DNA of 64,000 nt from positions 28,947,543 to 29,011,542 of the forward strand of contig NC_080671.1 of NCBI RefSeq assembly GCF_030247195.1, written 5' to 3'. Source of the DNA: Topomyia yanbarensis. Lineage: Eukaryota; Arthropoda; Insecta; Diptera; Culicidae. This document shows, in pieces, positions 36,701 to 47,180 of this stretch (positions are counted from its first letter, which is position 1; every line of letters begins with the position of its first letter). The position numbers and the translations under genes are program-made. Under the pieces are notes generated by a model. The model did no database searches and was not told the origin of the DNA. It saw nothing but the letters and a program-made list of their open reading frames with translations.

Positions 36701-37340
36701 ATGCCAAGGTTTGAGACTAAAAATAAGGACATTTGAAGTAAAATAAGGACACTTTCCAAAAAACTCGAAAATAAGGACATGTCCTTTAAAATAAGGACGG
36801 TTGGTAACCCTACTGACAATTGATCCACAATACCCACAATCTTCAATCTTGGTTTTGCCGGTTTTGGAACTAAGAATTCATAATTCTCCCCCAAGCTTCT
36901 CTCTCACCGCTGATTCCACTGCCTCCGCACTTTCATGCGGAAGATGATTGAGCCACCATTGCCTTCTCGAACTATTTGAATTTTAAGATATTTTTTAATT
37001 GCCGCAAGGCTCTACTATATCGACTTTGTTGGCTAGTTTCGGCAAATTTAAGACTAAGAGAAACGAAAGCAATGTTTGTATTTTATTCGATGCGCGATCA
37101 ATTTTGCTACCCAATTCTCTTTTAGTTTTCTTGGCATTTTGATTCATTTCTCTTGGGCGCACTATGATGACGGACTCATTTTTACGATGCTGTTTCGGGA
37201 GTGTGGTTTCAACGAACTAGAGCTTTCACTAGTAAATGCCAAATTTTGTTCACCGTTTTCAACTTCTTACGCCCGTTTTCTAAGTGTGTGGTTCCTGCTC
37301 GGACCAGCCGGTGTGGCATCTTTTCCGTCATCATACTTCC
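33750..37340 (-). pseudogene. LINE ORF1 (gag-like), copy B, split by a hAT element
   Basis: Read on the minus strand from about 37340 down. The N-terminal part 'TSESSSSLKPHSRNS' is shared with copy A. 'VREGNGGSIIFRMKV' and 'YEFLVPKPAKPRLKIVGI' (about 36880-36825) form the first RNA-binding block. The 2,660-bp hAT at 34153-36812 then interrupts, and ORF1 resumes at 34152 with 'NDYTPYNYVIEVNADSFETM'. It reaches a CCHC zinc knuckle, 'CSECSEDHATADC' (CX2CX4HX4C, 33860-33898), and then 'LCCAQMNRAESGDKTYS'. The region 37340-37795 looks like the 5' UTR. Several stops are present. The endonuclease of the same copy lies on the + strand from 37960, so ORF1 is inverted relative to ORF2. Confidence 0.8.
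34153..36812 (+). mobile_element. Non-autonomous hAT element, 2,660 bp, inserted in LINE ORF1
   Basis: It starts TAGGGTTACCAAATTGGC and ends GGACGGTTGGTAACCCTA, so the outer 12 bases are inverted repeats. A perfect 8-bp duplication CTGACAAT flanks it (34145-34152 and 36813-36820). The homologous LINE copy A (about 24895) has the uninterrupted site. No transposase is recognisable. Inside, a second right end occurs at about 35665-35769 and an inverted left end at about 36259-36300; a 24-bp tandem duplication (accgagaggtagtccctggg) lies at about 35130-35178. Confidence 0.9.
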
Positions 37341-37794
37341 TTATTTCAAAATTTCAGCAAATGTCCACGATTTCTGTTCTGAGACCCGATAACAACTACC
37401 AATGACCCAGTCTTTTCGCTCATTTCATTTTTCGCAACTTCATTCTTTCAGTTATTTTCACTAGAATACTATTATATTTAGCCAGAGCTTCCGCCACAAC
37501 GAATGCTTCCGACAGCCATGGTACAAATATTTCAGCCACAGCTTATCGATATCATCTGTATATTTAAATGCAATATCACTTAACACGAGCCGTAAGTAAC
37601 AGAACACTTTTTCATTATTATCCACGTATATCGACACACCAGAAATATCCTAGGAATTGCCGCTTTACGATCTACAAAATTCAAAATAATAATCTTCTAC
37701 CCAAACAACGTAAAACACCGATAAAATGCAATAGAAACACGACAAACAGACGGGTCATTTGATGCTAATGTACTTACATATAAGTTTATGATAA

Positions 37795-40700
37795 CGCCGT
37801 AATAATCGAAAGAAAATCTAAACAAAGAAAGGCTCTGATTTGCACTTAGGAAAATTTGACATGTTTGTCTAGAACAGCGATTCTCGAGCTGTAAAAGCCA
37901 GAAATGTCCCTCTGAATCCTACTGCCTCTGTCGAATCAACAGTTCCAGTTCAGAATATACTACCAGAACGTGAGAGGACAATGCACAAAGATCGATGAGC
38001 TGTTGTTAGCTATATCCGACGCAGAGTACGATGTCATTGTCCTGACAGAAACATGGCTGAACGACGAAATCAACTCGCTGCAGCTGCTCGGACCTAAATA
38101 TTAGAGATGGTCGGGTTCGGGTTTTTGGACCCGAAACCCGGACCCGACCCGAACCCGACGGGTTTCGGGTCGGGTTCTGTAAATTTAAGCTTCTCGGGTT
38201 CGGGTCGGGTTCCGGGTTTTCAAAATTGAAATTCTCGGGTTCGGGTCGGGTCCGGGTTTTTGAAATTTTGAACTTTTGGGCTCGGGTCGGGTTCGGGTTT
38301 TTCAAATTACAAATTATCGGGGTCGGGTCGGGTTCGGGTTTTGAACAAAACAACCTAACCATTTCATGACACACTATACACAAAACGCGGTCTTTTTTGT
38401 AGTAGTGAATTATACTTCGTGATACGAATGGATGACACATATAACCGTACCAAATGTTAGCACCTCTGAATCGCTACAGTTCGTCGTATTTTCTGGTGCT
38501 CAAATAATGTATTTTTTTCATTTTTGCATAAAATTCCGTCTCTTCAGTTTCGATAACTGCCTGAATTATTTAATTTTTTAAACGAACATTCATGAAAGAG
38601 CATTCACAATACGTGTTTCACATCTAAAATCTCTGCGATTTATTTTTCATGATAATTAGTAATAAACCAAGTCAACAGGAATTTATCGGAAAATATCAGT
38701 TCAACTTTCTATAATGGAGTATAATTTTCGACAGATACTTTAAAACCGATACTTAGGCCGCGGCGACTTTTTCTCTACGTAAACGGTGTTGTAGGGTACA
38801 TTCGTACCCCAGAACTAAAATCGCTGTAATGTGTCTAATTTTTATTAAATTTATGGTTAAATTCGATAGTTTTATTCTAAAATCATTCGTAAAGCAACCT
38901 GTTTAAAAATCTTCGTGTTTTGACTATTTAATTATGTAATATTTCATTTTGTATAGAACAAGTCTTTAAAATACGTCAAAATTCCCTATAACTCCGGTAG
39001 TTTCAAATCGATTTTGACCATTTATACGACGTTGTAAAGCTTATTAAATTTCCTTTTAAACAATATTTTTCAAAAGCCGGTCAAAAAGTTAATTTATTCT
39101 GATGCTTTTTTGAAAACCAAACGCCAATACAAACGTTAAAAATACAGCAATATGCAGTAACGAAGATGAAACCGGAAGGCGTCGAAGGAACAGGTAGAGC
39201 CGGTGCATTGTACGTGTATATAAAGTATGTTCCAGAGCATGGGCTGCAGAAGATAACGAATCGAATGATGCGTCTTGCATACTATACACAAATCATATTC
39301 ACGAATGTTTTTTGACTCTTTCATCCGCAAAAGCAAAAATTACGATACCAATCCAAACGCATTTTTAGTTACTTTGCTATAGTTCTTTGTTATGTCAAAT
39401 AACAGATACTATTATTAGTCAGAGCTGAAACTTATACAATTTTACACAAGTTTCTCGCTTACTATATATCGATATTTTGCTGTTAAAAATGATATAATAA
39501 TTTTTTTGAATTATGTGCACATGACAAAACACTAACGCAAAAGGTTTTGTGGGGTACATTTGTACCCCAAACAAACTTTAAGCGAATACTGTTAAGTTGA
39601 TCAAATGAATCAAATAGGTTGTACCTGCTATAACGGAAGTTTAATAATCAAATTGGATTATGATATAGATTGCTTGCAATTAAAATAAACTGTAACGGAA
39701 AAATAAGGATTTGAACTCACAAATTTGATAGTACTTTGGTGTCATTATGGCGGCTCAAATTTAAAGAGGACACATTATTTTTTTTTAAAGGCAGATACTT
39801 TAGGCCAAATTTATTTTCTAGAGACTGTCTTTGTTCCATCAGACCTAAACCTAGCTTCAGTTTCGCCAGGTTTCGTTGTTCATGACACTCATATGGTGAT
39901 GGTATAATAGCACCACTATCAAATCAGTGGTACATATATGAAACAAGCACTTTCTGTCAGATTGTTCCCGGGCTGAGCTGTTGCATGATCCGGATTCCTT
40001 CATGAAAATACATGAATTTCCACGAACTTAAGGAATTGATCGCAAACATTTTGTGTGTTCTGTTGAAGCCATTAACGGATTCGACGTTCAATAAAAGTAA
40101 ATATAAATGCGGATTCTACTCAGCAGTGATTTGTTTTGCCATATGCAGATATAACTCAATACGTATGGTGCTACCTCAGATTCGAGTGATTCTACTATTC
40201 TTAGATAAGCCTAGGGTCCAGCTCGGGTGCCGAGAATTAAAAATCTTCGAGATCTTTGGTTAATTCTCCGTATTAGCAAGTTCGGGTTTTCAAATTTTAA
40301 AATTCTCGGGTCGGGTCGGGTTCGGGTTTTACAAAATTTTTATTCTCGGGTACGGGTCGGGTTCGGGTTTTTAAATTGTCATGCTCTCGGGTTCGGGTCG
40401 GGCTCGGGTTCGAAAAAATTGAAACCCGACCATCTCTACTAAATATACGGTCTATCGTAGCGATAGAACCGAATCGTTGCTGGTGAAAAGGGGCGGTGGT
40501 GTACTCATAACTGTTTCTAATCGCTTAGCGTCTCAACAAAAATGTTATAGCAAAAGCGGTCTAGAGCAACTCTGGATAAACCAGTAGCCCTCCGGACTTC
40601 GCGGATAACATAAACGTTATCTAGAATCATATTGAATCCGCACTTGACATTATCAATTCGCTAGAACCCCAAGCTTCCCATTTGTTAGTTGGAGATTACA

Positions 40701-40848
40701 ACCAGCATTATCATTATCCGACTACGACCGTTACGACTTATTCCTTTCGAAATTTAGCATTTCTTTATTAGATGGGATGTCATTACTCAATATACTGCAA
40801 ATGTGTACTATTACGAACAGACGAAATCGCACGTTGGATCTTCTATTA
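37795..40848 (+). pseudogene. LINE linker and endonuclease, copy B, split by a hAT element
   Basis: The + strand reads the linker 'KARNVPLNPTASVESTVPVQ' (about 37898). The endonuclease starts with 'YYQNVRGQCTKIDELLLAIS' (about 37968) and continues 'DVIVLTETWLNDEINSLQLL'. It breaks at 38101 for the hAT at 38102-40438 and resumes at 40447 with 'VYRSDRTESLLVKRGGGVLI'. Further blocks include 'LLDGMSLLNILQMC' and 'TNRRNRTLDLLL' (about 40835). The match stops at 40848, where another hAT begins. Copy A reads the same on the opposite strand at 24243-23660. Frameshifts are present. The RT part of this LINE continues at 44082, with roughly 1 kb lost between. Confidence 0.85.
38102..40438. mobile_element. 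Non-autonomous hAT element, 2,337 bp, with GGGTCGGGTTCGGG arrays
   Basis: The ends are TAGAGATGGTCGGGTTCGGG on the left and TAGAGATGGTCGGGTTTCAA read inward on the right. A perfect 8-bp duplication CTAAATAT flanks it (38094-38101 and 40439-40446), and copy A of the LINE shows the empty site. The first ~245 bp and the last ~190 bp are arrays of 'gggtcgggttcgggtttt' units separated by AT-rich spacers; such subterminal repeats are typical binding sites of hAT transposases. The middle is AT-rich, with no recognisable transposase. Two GGGGTACA..TGTACCCC palindromes lie at 38794-38810 and 39551-39568. Confidence 0.92.
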
Positions 40849-40964
40849 AAAAAAAACAATATCTTGTGTATGAGGTAACTAGAATTGCGAAAATTCTACA
40901 CTACTGCATATTTGATATCAACTACGTTTATACCAAACTAATTCTCGCATCGAAACAGGATCAG

Positions 40965-41110
40965 GCTCGAGCGGGCATGTCGGAGCTTGTACATTGAATG
41001 TCATGTACCCGCAGCTCACCTGGATTCAAATCCCAGCCCCGCACACAGGAATAGAGATTTGTTATATGAAAATTCCTAACCTGAATGAAGAAGCGAATGA
41101 CCTTAAGGTT
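40965..41110 (+). repeat. tRNA-like SINE core inside the hAT element, copy 1
   Basis: 'tggattcaaatccca' (41021-41035) resembles a pol III B box with a short T-arm. The 41,000-area sequence upstream, 'catgtcggagcttgtacatt', is a plausible A-box region, and 'gaatgaccttaaggttaaaa' follows as a tail. The same unit, better preserved, lies at the matching place of hAT copy 2 (51440-51560, minus). It does not fold as a functional tRNA. Confidence 0.5.
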
Positions 41111-42240
41111 AAAATTTCAATAATCAAAACAAAAATATGATCAGATTTGTAAGGGTTAAACAATTGAATGGTTTGATTAGAAGTCATGAGGTTGTCTTCA
41201 AATTTCGCCAATTTGAAATCGATTTTTTTGATTTATTGAATTTCCAATCACCGAAAGCGCTGGATTAGTATTTAAAGTAATTAATGAATGAAAAAACCCC
41301 GGCTTAAGGTTGCTACCAAACTAAATCAACTAGCAAGATTAGCTAACTAATGCAGCAAGTTAAATCCGCAATCCAAATATTTTCGTTTTGGAGGAGTGAG
41401 CGTGAGATTTTGAACGTCGCTTTCTGAACGTAACGAGTTTATTTCTATTTTTGAACTATTTTCTACAAATCAGTTACAACGTTCTTGTAAAATATTTTAA
41501 GGCGTGCTAACACTCCTACACAAATAAAAGAATAATTCATGTTTTTATAGGATTATGAATTTTTCGAAACGAGCATAGCGTAAAATCCAACCAAAACCTT
41601 TATTTGAAATTTGATCCAGGTTTCTCATTTTTTCCATTTTTTATTCCTACATGGATTTTTTTTATTTTGTTAAAATTTCATTGATCTATTTTTTCAAGTT
41701 GTGGATTGTATTTGTATTTCTACAATTGTAAGATTCAGCCATTTTTATCTATTTGAATACTTTTATTTTTTCCATCTTTTTACGTTCCTTACTTTTGCTT
41801 TTTTCTATTGCTATCACTATCACTTACTTTAATTTATAGTTTTTTCTCTGCTATTTAATTTTATTCGCAATTTTTCGAGAAAATTCTGCTTTCTTTATTT
41901 TTTTGCTTTCTTTATTTTTTTTTCTTATTTCCTATTTTAATACCATGCTTTTTTATTGGTTTTTTACCTTCTTCTTAAGATTTAATTCGCTATTGTTATG
42001 TCTTCATGTTTTCCATTTAACCTATTTTGAAAGTACTTTTCTGCTGACCATTTTCCTATACGTAAGCATAGAATTTTTTTTATTTTCCTAAAAAACATTT
42101 GATTTATCTTTACTTGACACTATGCGCACTTTTTCTTAATTTTACATTTAGTTCGTTGTTTCAATTTATTTCAAATTTCATTTCTAGTGCTTTTTCTATT
42201 CTTTAAATAATATCAATTTTATTCATTTTTTTCGTGTTAA

Positions 42241-43125
42241 CAGTTATGTGTCCAACAAAAAACACCTTTAACAGGCCAACGAGGGTACCCGGGTACCCAC
42301 AAATTGAAATGCTCGTAACTATGGCTTGCTTTAACCGATTTGGACACTTTTAGATATTTTGGATTCAGGAACTCGTCCACTTTTTGATTCTGTACAATAG
42401 AACCGGAATAGTGGATCTGGTTTTTGGTAATCCGGATTTTCCGGAGTACTAAGAAATGATTTGTAAATTTTAATAATGTACTAGCAATATGAGTATCAAA
42501 ACTCTTCAAATTGTCTCGGAAGCCTGTTTTTATTGTTACGGGACACTATGGCAATTTGAAAAATGAAATTGGAATGGAATGGCCACTTACGGCCCCACGG
42601 GAACCTGCTCCGGAATGTCCATTCCGGGGTCAAATCACCAAATGGTTCCAAAACCACGATATACAGCCTACTGATGCAATTCCAAGAATTTTGATACCCA
42701 TATTGCTAGTATTCCATTGAAGTTCGCAAATAGTACCCCAACACTGGAACCTGTTTCCGGAAACCCGGATTCCCGGGAACCGAATGAAGTAACCCGATTC
42801 ATTTTTACCAAGTCCAAAAGTGGATGAGTTCCTGAATCCAAAACGGCCAAAAGTATCGAAATCGGTTGGATATTACCTTATTTACGGGCATTTTAGTTTT
42901 GTGGGTACCCGGGTACCCACGTCGGACTGTTAGGTAGTAAAAAAATTCAGGAGCCCCTCCTCACTCCCACCCTTACTATATCAACAATATTATTAACCCA
43001 AAAGCTTGACTTAGTGAAGTTCTAAGATGTCACAAAATTTCAATTTCCAGCTATGGATAAAACATAGGAATTTAATTAATTGAAACTTAAAATGGTACCC
43101 GGGTACCGCGTCGGACACACAACGG
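42241..43125 (+). mobile_element. TTAA-flanked MITE (piggyBac-type), copy 2, 885 bp
   Basis: Flanked by TTAA at 42237-42240 and 43126-43129. The ends match copy 1 (CAGTTATGTGTCCAAC / CCGTTGTGTGTCCGAC). The inverted hAT copy 2 preserves the empty site near 48950, where 'gaagaaattaacacgaag' runs through without interruption; this proves an insertion with one TTAA duplicated. Very similar to 25876-26774, including an identical 69-codon frame, so both copies are recent. Confidence 0.95.
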
Positions 43126-44160
43126 TTAATATCTTCATTTTTGTGTTCCTATAGTATACCATATTGGCTTTTTTCTACTATCTTTTGTTTTTCATTTTGT
43201 CTGTTTGCTCCGTTTTTGTTCAATACTTCCAATTTTCTTTACTTTTTCGTCTTTTCATCAATTAAATTTTCCAGTTTTTCAAAATTTTCTGGTGCACCCA
43301 TTTTTTTTTTTAATTTCTCTTTGGTTATTTTATTCTTGTCTTTTATATATACTCCTCTAGTTTTATGCATTCTTAACGTTTTATTTATTTTTTCTCTTGC
43401 TTTAAATATTTCTTGTTTTTAATGTTACATAAATTTTTCATTTTTATGCATTTTTTATATTAATGTTTGTATTCTTTTTAGTAGTTTTTTTCATTTTAAT
43501 TGATTCTAAAAATTTTCCTAATTTCTTATCGATTTTTCATTATTTTCACCATTTGTTCAATAATGTTTGACTTTTTTAATCTTCGCAATACGTTTTTCTA
43601 GTTTCCAGTTTTCCTTTATCAATTTTTTATAGGTTTTGTTTTTTCTCGATTAAACATTTTTTGACAATTTACATTTGTTTATGTGGTTGATTTTGTTGTT
43701 TTAGCTCTTTTGTACATTCTCTTAATATTTAATTTTCCTATTGTTTTTTTATCTTTTGCCGTTGATCGCCGTTTAGATATTTTTTTTGTAATTACTACAT
43801 TTTTAATCTTGCCATTTCCTTACATTTATAAATACTATTACAAAAATGGCGCTTTTCAAAGTCACCAAAACAGTCGAATAGGTATTAAAAACTCCCAAAG
43901 TATAAAAAACTCTACGTTTTTCCCTTCATTGGCACTACAAACAACTAGAGCAAAAAAATGGTACATGAATAAAAAATTTCACTGTACTAATACATAATAT
44001 CAGTGAACTCCAATGGATTTCAAACATTAACTTTTTTGTACGTTAGATCCCCCGGGCCCGTATTTTCTCTCTGCGGCCCTGGCCTCAGGGTAGCAATCTT
44101 GGACCTTGGCTGTTATCCTTTTTCGTCAATGACGTTTGTAGTGTCTTTCCACCAGGATGT

Positions 44161-44271
44161 ATTGTAATTGTATTTGTATTTGTCATATGTACACCAACAA
44201 GCAATTCGAAGCCCCAATGATGTCTTAATGATAAATTTATTTCTAACAGTCAAATCGTTACATACGTTTGG
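44161..44271 (-). mobile_element. Approximately 110-bp insertion in the RT domain
   Basis: It interrupts the codons for 'PPGCKL'. On the minus strand it ends in 'acaaatacaaatacaattac', a short tandem tail as left by 5'-truncated retroelements. Too short to classify; boundaries are accurate to within about 3 bp. Confidence 0.5.
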
Positions 44272-44798
44272 TGCAAACTGATCAACGCAGATGACCTTAA
44301 GCTGTTTCTTATTGTGCGATTTGAATTGGACTACATTGAACTACAGCGACAATTAGATTCATTTTTTAATTGGTATACTCGAAGCCGGTTGACTTTCACT
44401 GTATCTAAATGCTCAGTAATTTCTTCCACGTACAGATTTTGTGGTGTTATACTACCTCGGGAAGAGTATCAGTTGTCAAGGACCTTGGTGCACAGCCGGA
44501 TTATAAATTGACATTCAGACATCACTATTCCCACATCATTTCGAAAGCCAACCGAAACCTTGGTTTAATCATTAGAATATCCAAATAGTTTACTGATCCA
44601 TACTGCCTGAGAGCACTGTATCATTTGGTGCCTGTACCCGAGTATCTGGATTAACAGGATTGAATCTATACAAGCTAGGTTTCTCCGATATGCTCTTAAA
44701 ACCCTGCCAAGGAGCAACCCGATAGAGTTATCGCCGTACATTGATCGCTTTTGTCTGCTTGACATGGACCCCCTTTCAAAAAGACGAAATATATCCAG

Positions 44799-45936
44799 TA
44801 GAGTGACAGGAAAAAATGACCCCTATTGGCCCACCCCTTATTCGATTCCTAGTCCCACCAGGAGTACTTGCACCAAATTTGAAGCAAATCGGACAAGTCT
44901 AGGTACCGGACCAACGTGCCTGAAGTTTGTATGGGATTTTTCGACAATTTACATGGAGAAACCCAACTAACTCACATTTTTGCCGCTAGGTGGCACTGTA
45001 TGTATCGTATCATCACTGTAAGTGAAAATAAGAAAGATAATTTAATTGTCTACAACTTCGTCGAAGACTGCTAGTGAGTTTGGCTTTGTTAAAAGAAGTT
45101 ATTAAACTTTTAGTGAAGTGATGTCTGAGTCAGTTTTGCATGGGGCCTAGCAGTGCATGGTTGTGTATTAGTACTCGATTCGCGCGAACTAAACATTTTT
45201 GTGAAATAATCGTAAGATTTAGCTCTATGGTATGTTCAGAAGAATTGTAGTAAATAATACGAGCCATGTTTTGGTTGGAAAATTTTAGTTCCACATTTTA
45301 CCATATAGAGGGCACCAACACTAACTTTTCAACGGAAAGAGATAGAAATTAGGTGTCTTCTACAACGTTGTAGAACAGGCATTTTTCAATAATTCTTCCG
45401 AACATCTTGATATTCTATCTCTCTTCTATGAAAAGTTAGTGTTTGTGCCCTCTATGCGGTCACAGTTGGAACTAAAATTTTCCAACCAAAACATAACTCG
45501 TATTATGTGGTATAATTCTTCTGAACATACTATTCAGCTAAACCTATCAATTACTTCACAAAAATGCATAGTTCGTGTGAATCGAGTACTGATACACAAC
45601 CATACACTGCTAGGCCCCATGCAAAACTGACTCAGACATCACTTCACTAAAGGTTTAATAACTTCTTTTAAAAAAGCCAAATTCACTAGCAGTCTTCGAC
45701 GAAGTTGTAGACAGTTAAATTATCTTTCTTATTTTCACTTACAGTGATAATACGATATATACAGTGCCACCTAGCGGCAAAAATGCGAATTAGTGAGTTT
45801 TCTACATGTAAATTGTCGAAAAATCCTATACAAACTTCAGGCACGTTGGTCCGGTACCTAGACTTGTCCGATTTGCTTCAAATTTGGAGCAAGTACTCCT
45901 CGTGGGACTAGGAATCGAATTTTTCTGGGCAGTCTA
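44799..45936. mobile_element. hAT-type foldback element, 1,138 bp, 508-bp arms
   Basis: The ends are TAGAGTGACAGGAAAAA and, read inward on the right, TAGACTGCCCAGAAAAA. A perfect 8-bp duplication ATATCCAG flanks it (44791-44798 and 45937-45944), and removing the element plus one duplication restores the LINE reading frame (..ISRAV..). Between 44840 and 45920 the sequence is a long inverted repeat: arms 44840-45347 and 45413-45920 of equal length around a 65-bp loop (45348-45412). The arms carry scattered mismatches. No coding capacity; the 63-codon frame at 45439 is spurious. Confidence 0.95.
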
Positions 45937-46264
45937 ATATCCAGAGCCGTTTTTGTACGAACAGTTCTTACTGGTTAAATAGATGCCCCAGATATACTTT
46001 AGCAGATTAATGTAAATGTGCTCCCTGGAAGTTTAAGATCGTGGTATTTTTTAAGACTTGACTATCAAAATACTGATTATGGACAGAACGAACCCATAAG
46101 GGCTATCTGCGATGTTTTTAGTAGTGTGTATGGATGTTTTGATTTGTCTGTATCGTGTGATATTTTTACAGGCTTCCAAATGAGCTTTTCCTCATTCCTA
46201 TATTTCATGTAGACCATCTAGGTCAGATGGAAATTCAATAAATAAACAAATAAAAAAAAATACC

Positions 46265-46811
46265 AGTATAGTTTAGTTTAAGTAACTGATAATTTCTCAG
46301 TGTACAAAAAATATGTAACAGTTGTTTATGTCAAATGTCAGTTAGGAGAAATATGTGTTTTAGATCCCTAGTAAAAATTGTGGTTTTGTGATAGTTTTAT
46401 AGTCACTCATAAAACTTAGATTGCACTTGTAGCGTGCTATAAAACTTAAATTGTTACTTGGGATGTATGTTAGTACAAGTGAATGCGATTAAAGTAGAAC
46501 AACATAAATCGCTAGAGAAATATTACCCAAGTTAGTAAGGTAAGAAAGTGAATATAGTTTTTCGGCATCCCACTATTTTTGGGAACGAATGTTCAATGGT
46601 CAAAAGCTTTCGCAAATAAAAGGAGCAGTATTGCTTATTTATTTTGATAGTGGTCTTTGGTATTTTGATAACAAGTTTTCTTTTCGGGTTTGAAAGGAAT
46701 AACTTCTTGTTTGTATTTGATCTGGAAGGAGATTTTCTTTAGAATAATTGCAAACAGAATCCGCTGGATACATGACTACAAATATTTAGGCAGGAGGCTT
46801 TCTACTAAATG
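46265..46811. other. Gene-free stretch between LINE tail and hAT copy 2
   Basis: AT-rich. The last 100 bp (46700-46811) read 'IRWIHDYKYLGRRLSTKCLY', which continues past the hAT at 51819 as 'IPLNVVHFV'; it may be a retroelement scrap but is too short to name. Confidence 0.35.
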
Positions 46812-46941
46812 CTTGTATGCAGGGCCGCAGAGAGAAAATGCGGGCCCGGAGGGTCCAACGTATGGGCCCCCACCACTATGTATTGCCTGAGTGCAAAAAA
46901 GTTAATGTTTGAAATCCATTGGAGTTCACTTATATTATGTA

Positions 46942-47103
46942 CACTCAGGTTTTTTTTACGCGGTTTTTTTGTGCGGTATCCATTAACGAGGTTCCCATTA
47001 ACGCCGATTCTTACATTTACACAGTCTTCATTTACGCGGATTTTGAAATTTACGCGATTTTCATTTACGCAGCCTGTATCCCCCGCATAAAAAAACCTGA
47101 GTG
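46942..47103 (+). mobile_element. TA-target MITE, complete copy, 162 bp
   Basis: It begins CACTCAGGTTTTTTTTACGC and ends CGCATAAAAAAACCTGAGTG, near-perfect inverted repeats of about 20 bp, with TA on both sides (46940-46941 and 47104-47105). Internally it has degenerate 'tttacgcggatttt' repeats. It is nested in the hAT: copy 1 near 43995 lacks it. Confidence 0.85.
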
Positions 47104-47180
47104 TATAGTACACTGAAATTTTTTATTCATGTACCAGTTTTTTGCTCTAGTTGTTTGTAGTGGCAAAGAAAGAAAAAAAA

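Larger units (their letters stand above)
40849..44081 (-). mobile_element. CAGGGCCGC hAT element, copy 1, one end deleted
   Basis: The right end reads CAGGGCCGCAGAGAGAAAAT inward (44081 down). The body matches the full-length copy at 46820-51810 in inverse orientation over its whole length apart from nested insertions. The left terminus (about 80-100 bp in copy 2) and the adjoining LINE sequence are missing at 40848, so a deletion has removed the element end together with part of the host LINE. The body from about 41.6 to 43.8 kb is strongly T-rich on this strand. A TTAA MITE is nested at 42241-43125. No transposase is seen. Confidence 0.85.
44082..46262 (+). pseudogene. LINE ORF2 RT to 3' end, split by a foldback element
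   Basis: It starts at 'PQGSNLGPWLLSFFVNDVCS' (44083). 'FPPGC' is followed by a ~110-bp insertion (about 44161-44271) and then 'KLINADDLKLFLIV', with the catalytic ADD at 44287-44295. 'QLDSFFNWYTRSRLTFTVSK' and 'CSVISS' follow. The C-terminal part includes 'KANRNLGLIIRISK' and 'IELSPYIDRFCLLDMDPL'-like sequence in shifted frames, then 'KRRNIS' up to the foldback at 44799. After it reading resumes 'RAVFVRTVLTG', a stop, then 'LPGSLRSWYFLRLDYQNTDY' and 'GQNEPIRAICDVF'. A short 3' UTR ends in an A-rich tail at 46222-46262. It probably belongs to the LINE whose endonuclease ends at 40848. Confidence 0.85.

Noticed and set aside
37340..37765. Intron present in LINE copy B and spliced out of copy A
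   Set aside because: The missing ~430 bp does not begin with GT and end with AG at the breakpoints, and copy A has two filler bases, so a simple deletion in copy A fits better.
38006..38440. 144-codon minus-strand Pro-rich frame
   Set aside because: It is the translation of the GGGTCGGG subterminal repeats of the hAT element.
41021..41035. Functional tRNA gene
   Set aside because: Only the B box and part of a T-arm are convincing. The acceptor stem does not pair and no anticodon arm is evident, so a SINE core is the better reading.
42241..43125. Conserved 69-codon protein shared by 26160-26369 and 42511-42720
   Set aside because: The frame is identical because the two MITE copies are nearly identical DNA. 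It crosses non-coding palindromic sequence and has an antisense partner frame.
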